Part shown: positions 8,143 to 15,207 of the stretch, piece after piece
Layout: every line of letters begins with the position of its first letter
Numbering within the stretch: the first letter of the stretch is position 1
Source: Oscillospiraceae bacterium
GTDB taxonomy: Bacteria > Bacillota > Clostridia > Oscillospirales > CAG-272
Assembly: GCA_015063845.1 (NCBI GenBank)
Contig: SVTJ01000015.1
Location: forward strand, 1 to 42,391
Length of the DNA stretch: 42,391 nucleotides
Direction: 5' to 3'
The notes under the pieces: model-generated
What the model was told of the DNA's origin: nothing
What the model saw: only the letters and a program-made list of their open reading frames with translations
Databases searched by the model: none
Translations under genes and position numbers: made by a program

Positions 8143-8403
8143 GACGCGAGGACGCGGGGACGCGGGGACGCGAGGATGCGTTGAGGGGGACTTTCTTGAA
8201 AGAAAGTCCCCCTCAAACTCCCCCAAAGAACTTTAAAACGAAATTGTTATTGGTGTAGCCGTAAGAAAAGATATAACTTTATTGGTTTTCTTATAAGGAA
8301 AAAACTCGTCGGACGATAGATCACCGACGAGTTTTATTTTTATGGGTATTGTATATGAATGCGTAAGAATTAAATACACGAGCCCGAATTAAGAATGATA
8401 AAT
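8143..8403 (+). repeat. Type A composite terminator repeat, copy A2
   Basis: It starts 2 bp after the stop of the GT87-like gene. The parts are a GGACGCGA/G minisatellite, a 15-bp hairpin with TTGAAA loop (8179-8214), a CTTATAAGG linker, a CTCGTCGG/CCGACGAG terminator stem (about 8303-8336) and the CGAGCCCGAAT tail. It is in sense orientation to the upstream gene, as in every other A copy. Confidence 0.85.
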
Positions 8404-8624
8404 TAGGATTTATCGGTGAGTTCGCACAGCACCCATAAGCCTCCCTCCGAGAGGGAGGGGGACCACGAAGTGGTGGAAGGAGCCGGCGTGCATACGGAGG
8501 TAAGATATAACGCTATTGTACACGCGCTCTCCCTCAGTCTCGCATTCGCTCGACAGCTCCCTCCGCAGGGAGCCTTTGTTGCAATGCGATGCCATTTGTG
8601 CACTTTCAAATTAGGATTTGTCGA
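8400..8624 (+). repeat. Type B intergenic repeat, copy B1
   Basis: A unit of about 225 bp beginning and ending with the 17-bp boundary motif in direct orientation (8400 and 8608). The interior has CCTCCCTCC-GAGA-GGGAGG and CCAC-GAA-GTGG hairpins and a GCTCCCTCC-GC-AGGGAGC hairpin. Near-identical copies lie at 26851 and 39449. Sequences of this general style are common between genes of gut Clostridia (from general knowledge). Reading frames across it are not genes. Confidence 0.85.
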
Positions 8625-8680
8625 ATAGTTAGATTCAACAGGTCGTAGGGGCGATTCAACACACCGATAAATCCTAATTT
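8608..8680. repeat. Minimal inverted-motif element
   Basis: A 73-bp unit bounded by AAATTAGGATTTGTCGA (8608) and CCGATAAATCCTAATTT (8664-8680), enclosing ATAGTTAGATTCAACAGGTC and a short GC-rich run. A half copy with the same interior (ATAGTTAAATTCAACAGGTC) lies at 18423-18470. Confidence 0.7.
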
Positions 8681-8754
8681 TGAATTTCTTTAGGGGAGTT
8701 TTAGGGGGGTGCTTTCTTTTAAGAAAGCACCCCCCTAAACGCATCTCCGCGTCC
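8681..8754 (-). repeat. Type A-like terminator repeat, copy A7
   Basis: On the minus strand this follows the tcdA stop directly with GGACGCGGAGATGCG, then a 19-bp stem (8700-8739) whose arm TTTAGGGGGGTGCTTTCTT differs from all other copies but is fully complementary, then CTCCCCTAAAG and the boundary motif. It is convergent with A2 across the same gap. Confidence 0.8.
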
Positions 8755-9459
8755 TTAACGTATCAAATGTTTAATTGCTTCCGAGGCGGCGAGCAGACCT
8801 GCTACCGACGGAACAAATGCCACGCTTCCGGGCGTGGGCTTGCCGCTGTCCGAGCGCGCGTCCCAAAGCGGAGAGAGCGGAGCTTCCTCGGAATATACCA
8901 CGGGCAGGTGAACGATACCTCTCTTTTTGAGCTCGCGGCGCATAACTCTCGCAAGCGGACATCCCGAGGTCGCGGCAAGGTCGGATATACGCAGTGCGGT
9001 CGGGTCGAGCTTGTTTCCCGTTCCCATAGAGCTTATCATCGGAACGGAAAGGGAAGCGCAACGCACGGCTATCTCTACCTTTGCGCTGACGGTATCTATG
9101 GCATCTATGACAAAGTCATAGCTTTCAAAATCAAAGCTGTCTGCGTTCTCGGGCAAAAAGAACTCGGCTCGGGTCTCTATTACGGCATCGGGGTTTATAT
9201 CACGCAGACGTTCTGCGACTATGTCGACCTTAAGTCTTCCTACCGTGCTCGTAAGGGCGCAGAGCTGGCGGTTTATATTGCTTTTTGAGACGGTGTCGTG
9301 GTCGATGAGCACTATCTTGCCCACGCCGCAACGCGCCAGTGCCTCCGCCGCGTAGCTGCCGACCCCTCCGACGCCGAAAAGGGCGACGGTCGAGCAAGCG
9401 AGCTTTTTTGTGGCGTCCTCGCCTATGATGAGCGACTGTCTTTCGAACGCTTCAAGCAT
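8755..9459 (-). CDS. tcdA: tRNA threonylcarbamoyladenosine dehydratase TcdA
   Basis: A cytoplasmic E1/ThiF-like, ATP-dependent enzyme of 234 residues that cyclises t6A37 of tRNA to ct6A. The adenylation fold is visible: GVGGVG at 29-34, IDHDTVSKSNINRQ with the conserved Asp/Asn/Arg, then FVIDAIDTVSAK and PMISSMGTGNKLDP. A Cys lies in SGCPLARVMRRELKKRG, as is typical of CsdL/TcdA. Longer reading is possible, but the ATG at 9459 has GGAGG 6 nt upstream and gives the family N-terminus (LEAFERQSLIIGED). It is monocistronic, with a good promoter at 9512-9540. An MoeB/ThiF identity is less likely because the TcdA-specific C-terminus (PSVAGLLAASE) is present. Confidence 0.92.
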   Translation of the reverse strand: MLEAFERQSLIIGEDATKKLACSTVALFGVGGVGSYAAEALARCGVGKIVLIDHDTVSKSNINRQLCALTSTVGRLKVDIVAERLRDINPDAVIETRAEFFLPENADSFDFESYDFVIDAIDTVSAKVEIAVRCASLSVPMISSMGTGNKLDPTALRISDLAATSGCPLARVMRRELKKRGIVHLPVVYSEEAPLSPLWDARSDSGKPTPGSVAFVPSVAGLLAASEAIKHLIR

Positions 9460-9511
9460 ATCTGCCTCCGTAAAAAAGGTTTTTATACTCCAAAATTCGG
9501 GGTATGATATT

Positions 9512-9540
9512 ATTGTAAAATATAAGGCTCGGTATGTCAA
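9512..9540 (-). promoter_or_regulatory. Promoter of tcdA
   Basis: On the minus strand, -35 TTGACA (9535-9540), 17-bp spacer, -10 TACAAT (9512-9517). Confidence 0.75.
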
Positions 9541-9614
9541 TAGCGAATTTTAAAGATTTTTAATTTTTTTTGAATTAAAAATTAAGAATCAGTAGATTAA
9601 AAGTGTGTTTTGTG

Positions 9615-9643
9615 TTGACAAAATATGAGTTATATGTTATAAT
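9615..9643 (+). promoter_or_regulatory. Promoter of the rfbH-glnN operon
   Basis: Perfect -35 TTGACA (9615-9620) and -10 TATAAT (9638-9643) with a 17-bp spacer, leaving an untranslated leader of about 65 nt before the ATG at 9717. It is the only promoter I see for the five-gene run to 17301. Confidence 0.85.
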
Positions 9644-9716
9644 ACATCCGTATGGCTATGCTTTGCTATTTTAATTCTATTTAATTCATTGTAGCTAATG
9701 AAGAAAGGAAAAACTG

Positions 9717-11060
9717 ATGATAAAAGTAAATTGCAACGTAAACGAGAGAGAAGAAAGAGAACAGATACTTAAGCTCGTAAAGGAATACTGTGAGAAGTAT
9801 CACACAAAGCCCGCATATAAGGAAGGCGACAGAATTCCTTATGCGTCCAGAGTATACGACAGCGATGAGATGTGCAATCTTGTTGACAGTTCGCTTGAGT
9901 TCTGGCTCACCTCGGGAAGATATACCGATGAGTTCGAGTCGAAGTTCGCAGAGTACCTTGGAGTAAGACATTGCAGTCTTGTAAACTCGGGCTCTTCCGC
10001 AAATCTGCTCGCATTTATGACACTTACGTCTCCTCTGCTCAAGGACAGAGCTGTAAAGAGAGGCGATGAGGTCATCACGGTTGCCGCAGGCTTCCCCACA
10101 ACAGTAACTCCCGTTATCCAGTACGGCGCTGTTCCCGTATTCGTTGACATCACTATTCCTCAGTACAATATAGACGTTACCAAGCTTGAGGCAGCTCTTA
10201 CCGACAAGACCAAGGCTGTTATGATAGCTCATACGCTCGGTAACCCCTTTAACCTTGACGCTGTCAAGAAGTTCTGCGATAAGCACGGACTCTGGCTCGT
10301 TGAGGACAACTGTGACGCGCTCGGCTCTGAGTACACCATTGACGGTGTGACCAGAAAGACGGGTACTGTCGGAGATATCGGAACGAGCAGCTTCTATCCT
10401 CCTCACCATATGACGATGGGAGAAGGCGGCGCGGTATACACCGATAATCCTCTTCTCGCTAAGATAATCCGTTCTATCCGTGACTGGGGACGTGATTGCG
10501 TATGTCCTTCGGGTGTTGACAACTTCTGTAAGCACCGCTTTGACCGTCAGTACGGCGAGCTTCCCTTGGGCTACGACCACAAGTACGTTTACTCTCACTT
10601 CGGCTACAACCTCAAGGCAACCGATATGCAGGCGGCAGTAGGCTGCGCGCAGCTTAAGAAGTTTCCCTCTTTCGTAGAGCGTCGCCGTCACAACTTTGCC
10701 CGTCTTAAGGCGGCTCTTGCTCCCGTTGCGGACAAGCTCATTCTGCCCGAGGCGGCTGAGAACTCCAATCCTTCTTGGTTTGGCTTCCTCATTACCTGTG
10801 ACGGTGTTGACCGTGAAAAGGTAGTTCCTTATATCGAGGCTCACGGAGTACAGACCAGAATGCTGTTTGCGGGTAACCTCACAAAGCACCCCTGCTTCGA
10901 CGAGATGAGAGCAAGCGGAGAGGGCTATAGAATAGTAGGAACTCTTGACAATACCGATAGAGTTATGACAGATACCTTCTGGGTAGGTGTATATCCCGGA
11001 ATGACCGACGAGATGATAGACTATATGGCAAAGACCATAATCGAGGCAGTTAATTCTTGA
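9717..11060 (+). CDS. rfbH: RfbH-type CDP-4-keto-6-deoxyglucose 3-dehydrase
   Basis: A DegT/DnrJ/EryC1-fold protein of 447 residues closest to RfbH/E1 (DdhC), the PMP- and [2Fe-2S]-dependent enzyme that removes the 3-hydroxyl of CDP-4-keto-6-deoxy-D-glucose. Two diagnostic features are visible. The catalytic Lys position of aminotransferases is His (H230 in SFYPPHHMTMGEGG), as in RfbH. The cysteine pattern C199-x61-C261-x-C263-x7-C271 matches the E1 cluster motif, with four extra residues in the first gap. LPLGYDHKYVYSHFGYNLK is also RfbH-like. The start has an AAGGAA site. It is first in the operon. The partners normally needed (CDP-glucose synthase, 4,6-dehydratase and E3 reductase) are not in this window. 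Confidence 0.88.
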   Translation: MIKVNCNVNEREEREQILKLVKEYCEKYHTKPAYKEGDRIPYASRVYDSDEMCNLVDSSLEFWLTSGRYTDEFESKFAEYLGVRHCSLVNSGSSANLLAFMTLTSPLLKDRAVKRGDEVITVAAGFPTTVTPVIQYGAVPVFVDITIPQYNIDVTKLEAALTDKTKAVMIAHTLGNPFNLDAVKKFCDKHGLWLVEDNCDALGSEYTIDGVTRKTGTVGDIGTSSFYPPHHMTMGEGGAVYTDNPLLAKIIRSIRDWGRDCVCPSGVDNFCKHRFDRQYGELPLGYDHKYVYSHFGYNLKATDMQAAVGCAQLKKFPSFVERRRHNFARLKAALAPVADKLILPEAAENSNPSWFGFLITCDGVDREKVVPYIEAHGVQTRMLFAGNLTKHPCFDEMRASGEGYRIVGTLDNTDRVMTDTFWVGVYPGMTDEMIDYMAKTIIEAVNS

Positions 11061-11095
11061 TCGGCATATAAACGTCATATAAACTTGGAGGTTTT

Positions 11096-12691
11096 ATGGA
11101 ACGGATAAAATTGCTCGACTGTACGCTGAGAGACGGCGGTTATATAAACGACTGGAATTTCGGACACGATAACCTTGTCAGCGTATTTGAGAGAGTTGTT
11201 GATGCGGGAGTCGACATCATAGAGATAGGATTTCTCGACGAACGCAGACCCTTTGATATTGACAGAAGCATAATGCCCGATACTGCGAGCGTCGAAAAGA
11301 TATTCGGCGATCTTGACAGAAAGCAGGCTATGGTCGTGGGAATGATAGACTACGGCACGTGCGGCATTGCGAATATCCAGCCTTGCAGCGAAAGCTTTCT
11401 TGACGGTATCCGCGTAATTTTCAAAAAGCATCTGCGCGAGCAGGCTATGGATTTTTGCGGACAGCTCTCGGCTCTTGGCTATAAGGTATTCGCGCAGCTC
11501 GTATCGGTCACAAGCTATTCCGACGACGAGATGCTCGACCTTGTTCGCCTTGCGAATAAATACAAGCCCTATGCGGTGTCTATGGTAGACACGTACGGAC
11601 TTATGCACCAGAACAATCTGATGCACTATTTCAATCTGCTGAACGACAATCTTGATGCGAGCATCGGTCTTGGATACCACGCTCACAACAATTTCCAGAT
11701 GGGCTACGCCAACTGCATAGCTATGCTTTCAAACAAGATAGAGCGTACGATGGTGGTTGACGGCACGATATACGGAATGGGCAAGAGCGCAGGCAACGCG
11801 CCTATTGAGCTTATTGCAATGCATATGAACCACTCCTTGGGTACGTCTTACCAGATAAGCCAGATGCTTGAGGCGATAGACTCCAACATCTCGCAGTTCT
11901 ATCACCCCGCAGAGTGGGGATACAATATGTTCTATTATCTCGCGGCTTCCAACGACTGCCACCCGAGCTACGTAGAGTACCTTATGGACAAGCGCACGCT
12001 GTCGGTTAAGTCTATCAACGAGCTTCTCGGAAAGCTTCAGGGCGAGAAGAAGCTGCTTTATGATAAGAGCTATATAGAGGCTCTCTATATCGAGTATCAG
12101 AACAACGAGATAAACGACGAGGCGGACAGAGCGGCTCTTCACGAGCAGCTTCGCGGAAAGGACGTGCTTATCGTAGGACCGGGCCCCAAGCAGGAGGCAG
12201 ACAAAAAGAAGATACTTGAATATGCGGAGCGCAACAAGCCCGTTACCTTCTCTGTAAACTTTGTTCCGAGAAAGCTTAAGAACGATTACGTGTTCCTGAG
12301 CAACAGCAAGAGATACTTGCAGCTTGCAACAAAGTTCAGCAAGAAGCCGCAGACTGTTATAGCTACGTCTAACGTGACCGAGACAACGACGGGAGCGTTT
12401 GCGTACAAGGTAAATTATGCGAGCCTTATCGATCTTGAGACCGAGATAAAGGACAATTCTCTGGTCATGCTTCTCAAGCTTCTTATGGAGTTTGAGGTGA
12501 GCAGTGTAACGCTTGCGGGCTTTGACGGATATTCTGTCAGAGCATCCAACTACTACAAGAGCGATATGGAATATGATTTTGTAAAGAAAAAGGCAGACTA
12601 TCTCAACAGCTACGTCACGGATTTTCTCAAGAACAACAAGGACAAGCTGAAGGTCAGCTTCCTTACAAAGTCGCACTACGAGGATAAATAA
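11096..12691 (+). CDS. HMGL-like aldolase with extra C-terminal domain
   Basis: A 531-residue cytoplasmic protein. Residues about 1-290 are a DRE-TIM metallolyase barrel: LLDCTLRDGG at 6-15 (metal Asp and catalytic Arg) and GYHAHNN at 193-199 (metal His pair), as in 4-hydroxy-2-oxovalerate aldolase and homocitrate-synthase relatives. Residues about 355-531 form a second domain beginning VLIVGPGP (G361, G363) with IATSNV and LAGFDGYSV segments, resembling a Rossmann-like DUF115/MptE-type fold; that match is tentative. It follows rfbH by 35 bp with GGAGG before the ATG, and the next gene starts at the base after its stop. The substrate is unknown, possibly a pyruvate-type unit joined to or cleaved from a deoxysugar. 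Confidence 0.8.
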   Translation: MERIKLLDCTLRDGGYINDWNFGHDNLVSVFERVVDAGVDIIEIGFLDERRPFDIDRSIMPDTASVEKIFGDLDRKQAMVVGMIDYGTCGIANIQPCSESFLDGIRVIFKKHLREQAMDFCGQLSALGYKVFAQLVSVTSYSDDEMLDLVRLANKYKPYAVSMVDTYGLMHQNNLMHYFNLLNDNLDASIGLGYHAHNNFQMGYANCIAMLSNKIERTMVVDGTIYGMGKSAGNAPIELIAMHMNHSLGTSYQISQMLEAIDSNISQFYHPAEWGYNMFYYLAASNDCHPSYVEYLMDKRTLSVKSINELLGKLQGEKKLLYDKSYIEALYIEYQNNEINDEADRAALHEQLRGKDVLIVGPGPKQEADKKKILEYAERNKPVTFSVNFVPRKLKNDYVFLSNSKRYLQLATKFSKKPQTVIATSNVTETTTGAFAYKVNYASLIDLETEIKDNSLVMLLKLLMEFEVSSVTLAGFDGYSVRASNYYKSDMEYDFVKKKADYLNSYVTDFLKNNKDKLKVSFLTKSHYEDK

Positions 12692-13348
12692 ATGAACCGT
12701 TACAAATTGGCGATCTTCGATCTGGACGGAACTCTCATGGATACCACCGAGGGTTTTGTGTCCGCAGTAAAATATACCATTGAAAAAATGGGCTATCCTA
12801 TGCTGTCCGATAAAGAGCTTTCAGCCTTTATCGGACCGCCCATTCAGGATTCGTTTGCGAAGGCGTACGGACTTGAAGGGCCGATACTTCAGGAGATAGC
12901 GACTGTTTTCAGAGACAGATACAGCGTTCCCGAGGTGTTGTTTTTGGCGAAGCCCTACGACGGTATTTACGACGTTTTCGAGGGACTTCTCAAAAGAGGA
13001 GTAATGCCTGCGGTCGCTACTTACAAGAGAGAGGATTATGCCGTCTCTCTTTTAAAGTATTATGGGTTTGACCGCTATACCGACATTTTGTTCGGCGGCG
13101 ACCACGAGAACAAGCTAAAGAAAAAAGACATAATAGAGAAGTGCATCAACGTTGCGGGTATTACCGACAAGGCGGAGGTCGTGATGATAGGCGATACCAA
13201 GCTTGACGCGATAGGAGCTGAGGGCATAGGCGTTGATTTTCTCGGAGTAACATACGGATTTGGCTTTAAGACGCCGTCCGATGCGCAGGAATACGGTGCT
13301 GTCGGCTGTGTCGACAACGCAATAGACCTGCTAAAATATTTTGATTGA
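12692..13348 (+). CDS. HAD family hydrolase (phosphoglycolate phosphatase-like)
   Basis: A 218-residue cytoplasmic HAD phosphatase of the Gph/PpaX type. Motif I is FDLDGTLMDT with nucleophile D10 and D12. A helical cap follows (about 17-85). Motif II is the Thr in AVATYKRED. Motif III/IV is MIGDTKLDAIGA with D168 and D172, though the usual GDxxxD reads GDTKLD. Its ATG immediately follows the stop of the aldolase gene, so translation is coupled. In this operon it most likely dephosphorylates a sugar or sugar-acid intermediate; that is inference from position. Confidence 0.85.
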   Translation: MNRYKLAIFDLDGTLMDTTEGFVSAVKYTIEKMGYPMLSDKELSAFIGPPIQDSFAKAYGLEGPILQEIATVFRDRYSVPEVLFLAKPYDGIYDVFEGLLKRGVMPAVATYKREDYAVSLLKYYGFDRYTDILFGGDHENKLKKKDIIEKCINVAGITDKAEVVMIGDTKLDAIGAEGIGVDFLGVTYGFGFKTPSDAQEYGAVGCVDNAIDLLKYFD

Positions 13349-13363
13349 TCACGGAGAGTAGAT

Positions 13364-15163
13364 ATGAAGGTAAAGGTTGCTAAGTATATTTCACAGTTTC
13401 TTGTTGACAACGGAATAACCGATTGCTTTATGGTAACGGGCGGAGGAGCGATGCACCTCGACGACGCTATCGGACATCAGGATGGTCTTAAGTGTACCTT
13501 CAATCACCATGAGCAGGCTTGCTCTGTGGCGGCAGAGGGATATACGAGAATGACGGGCAAGCTTGCGGCTGTATGCGTAACGAGCGGTCCCGGTGGAACA
13601 AACGCTATAACGGGAGTTATGGGCGGATGGCTGGATTCCATTCCTATGTTCGTGCTTTCGGGTCAGGTAAAGAGAGAAACTACCACTTGGGCGTGCGCTG
13701 AGCTTGGACTTCGCCAGCTCGGAGACCAGGAGTTCGACATTATCGGCTCGGTCTCGAATATGACAAAGTACGCTGTTATGGTGACCGACCCTCTCGATAT
13801 CGCTTATCATCTTGAAAAGGCTCTGCACCTCGCTACAAACGGCAGAGGCGGCCCCGTATGGATAGACGTGCCGCTTGACGTTCAGGGAGCGCAGGTGGAG
13901 ACTGACGATCTCAAGCATTTCAACGCTGCCGTTGAGTGTCCTTGGGAGCTTCCCGAGCTTACCGATGAAAAGGTAGAGGCTATTCTTGACAAGATAGCTA
14001 AGGCAAAGTGCCCTCTCGTGCTTGCGGGTACGGGAATACGCCTTGGCGGAGCAGAGGAGAAGCTTCTCGCGCTTCTCGATAAGCTTCAGATACCCGTTGT
14101 TACCGCTTGGAACGCAAACGACACCGTGGCGCACGACAGCCCGTATTTTGCGGGAATGCCCGGAACGGTAGGAACGCGTCCGGGTAACTTCGCAATACAG
14201 CGCTGCGACCTTCTTCTCAGCCTTGGATGCCGTCTCAATATAAGAATGATAGGCTATACCCACTACGATTTCGCAAAGAACGCTTATAAGATAATCGTTG
14301 ACATAGACCCGAGAGAGCTTGTAAAGCCCACGATACACGCCGATATGCCCGTAAATGCGGACGTCAGCACGTTGCTTGATGCTCTTCTCGCTCGTGACTA
14401 TACACCCGTCGAGGACCACAAGCCGTGGCTCGCTTGGTGTCAGGATCTCGTCAAGAGATATCCCGCCGCATGCGACAGCTACAGAGGCGGCAGCCCCATA
14501 AATCCCTACATATTTATCGACAAGCTGTTTGATCACCTTGAGAGTGACGACCGCATAATCTGCGGTAACGGAAGCGCGTGTGTTATCACCTTCCAGGCAG
14601 GAAAGATAAAGCAGGGTCAGAGAATGTTTACCAACTCGGGCTGCGCGGCTATGGGATACGGACTTCCCGCAGCACTCGGCGTTGCCGTTTCGGATAACTC
14701 CAAGAGAACGGTATGCGTTGACGGTGACGGAAGCGTTATGATGAACATTCAGGAGCTTGCGACGATAGCGCACAACAAGCTCAACGTCAAGCTTCTTATA
14801 ATCAACAACAACGGTTATCATTCGATAAGACAGACACAGACCAACCTCTTCCAGCCTCCCTTTATCGGTGTTGACGCGAACAGCGGAGTTGCGTTCCCCG
14901 ATTTTGCTAAGCTTTCGGATGCGTTCGGTCTTACCTACTACACCTTCGACAGCGAGACAACTGCCGACGAGGTGCTCGATAAGTTCCTCTCCTCCGAGGG
15001 CCCCGCAGTATGCGAGGTGGTGGTAGACCCCACTCAGAACTTCGCACCCAAGTCCTCGTCCAAGGTGCTTCCCGACGGAAGAATAGTGTCGCCCTCTCTC
15101 AACGATATGGCGCCCTTCCTTGACAGAGACGAGTTCGAAAAGATAACAAACGCTCCGCTGTAA
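13364..15163 (+). CDS. Acetolactate synthase-like ThDP-dependent enzyme
   Basis: A 599-residue cytoplasmic protein with the three-domain POX/ALS layout. The PYR domain has the cofactor-activating Glu (E50 in NHHEQACSVAAEG), the central domain contains GTGIRLGG, and the PP domain has the GDG...N ThDP/Mg motif (G454-D455-G456...N461). It is longer and more divergent than housekeeping IlvB and has no small subunit nearby. Enzymes of this type occur in sugar clusters, for example YerE, which adds a two-carbon unit from pyruvate to CDP-3,6-dideoxy-4-ketohexose in yersiniose synthesis. That role fits the RfbH enzyme upstream but is inference. It starts 15 bp after the HAD gene. Confidence 0.8.
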   Translation: MKVKVAKYISQFLVDNGITDCFMVTGGGAMHLDDAIGHQDGLKCTFNHHEQACSVAAEGYTRMTGKLAAVCVTSGPGGTNAITGVMGGWLDSIPMFVLSGQVKRETTTWACAELGLRQLGDQEFDIIGSVSNMTKYAVMVTDPLDIAYHLEKALHLATNGRGGPVWIDVPLDVQGAQVETDDLKHFNAAVECPWELPELTDEKVEAILDKIAKAKCPLVLAGTGIRLGGAEEKLLALLDKLQIPVVTAWNANDTVAHDSPYFAGMPGTVGTRPGNFAIQRCDLLLSLGCRLNIRMIGYTHYDFAKNAYKIIVDIDPRELVKPTIHADMPVNADVSTLLDALLARDYTPVEDHKPWLAWCQDLVKRYPAACDSYRGGSPINPYIFIDKLFDHLESDDRIICGNGSACVITFQAGKIKQGQRMFTNSGCAAMGYGLPAALGVAVSDNSKRTVCVDGDGSVMMNIQELATIAHNKLNVKLLIINNNGYHSIRQTQTNLFQPPFIGVDANSGVAFPDFAKLSDAFGLTYYTFDSETTADEVLDKFLSSEGPAVCEVVVDPTQNFAPKSSSKVLPDGRIVSPSLNDMAPFLDRDEFEKITNAPL

Positions 15164-15207
15164 TATCACAAGTAGCTTGTATTTATTTATTTCAGAGGTA
15201 TAAAATT

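Noticed and set aside
8403-8744. Short ORFs across the type B repeats (also near 26854 and 39453)
   Set aside because: The same frames recur in every repeat copy with no ribosome site; they are translations of repeat DNA.
9717-11060. Ordinary PLP sugar aminotransferase
   Set aside because: The internal-aldimine Lys is His230 and the iron-sulfur cysteine set is present, which fits the 3-dehydrase RfbH rather than an aminotransferase.
13364-15163. Housekeeping acetolactate synthase large subunit (ilvB)
   Set aside because: No ilvN/ilvC neighbours, greater length and a sugar-enzyme operon context; kept as a divergent ThDP enzyme.
13391-15169. 592-residue minus-strand frame opposite the ThDP enzyme, and similar long antisense frames at 9681-11078 and 1960-3339
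   Set aside because: These are shadows produced by codon bias of long real genes on the other strand; no ribosome sites or recognisable motifs.
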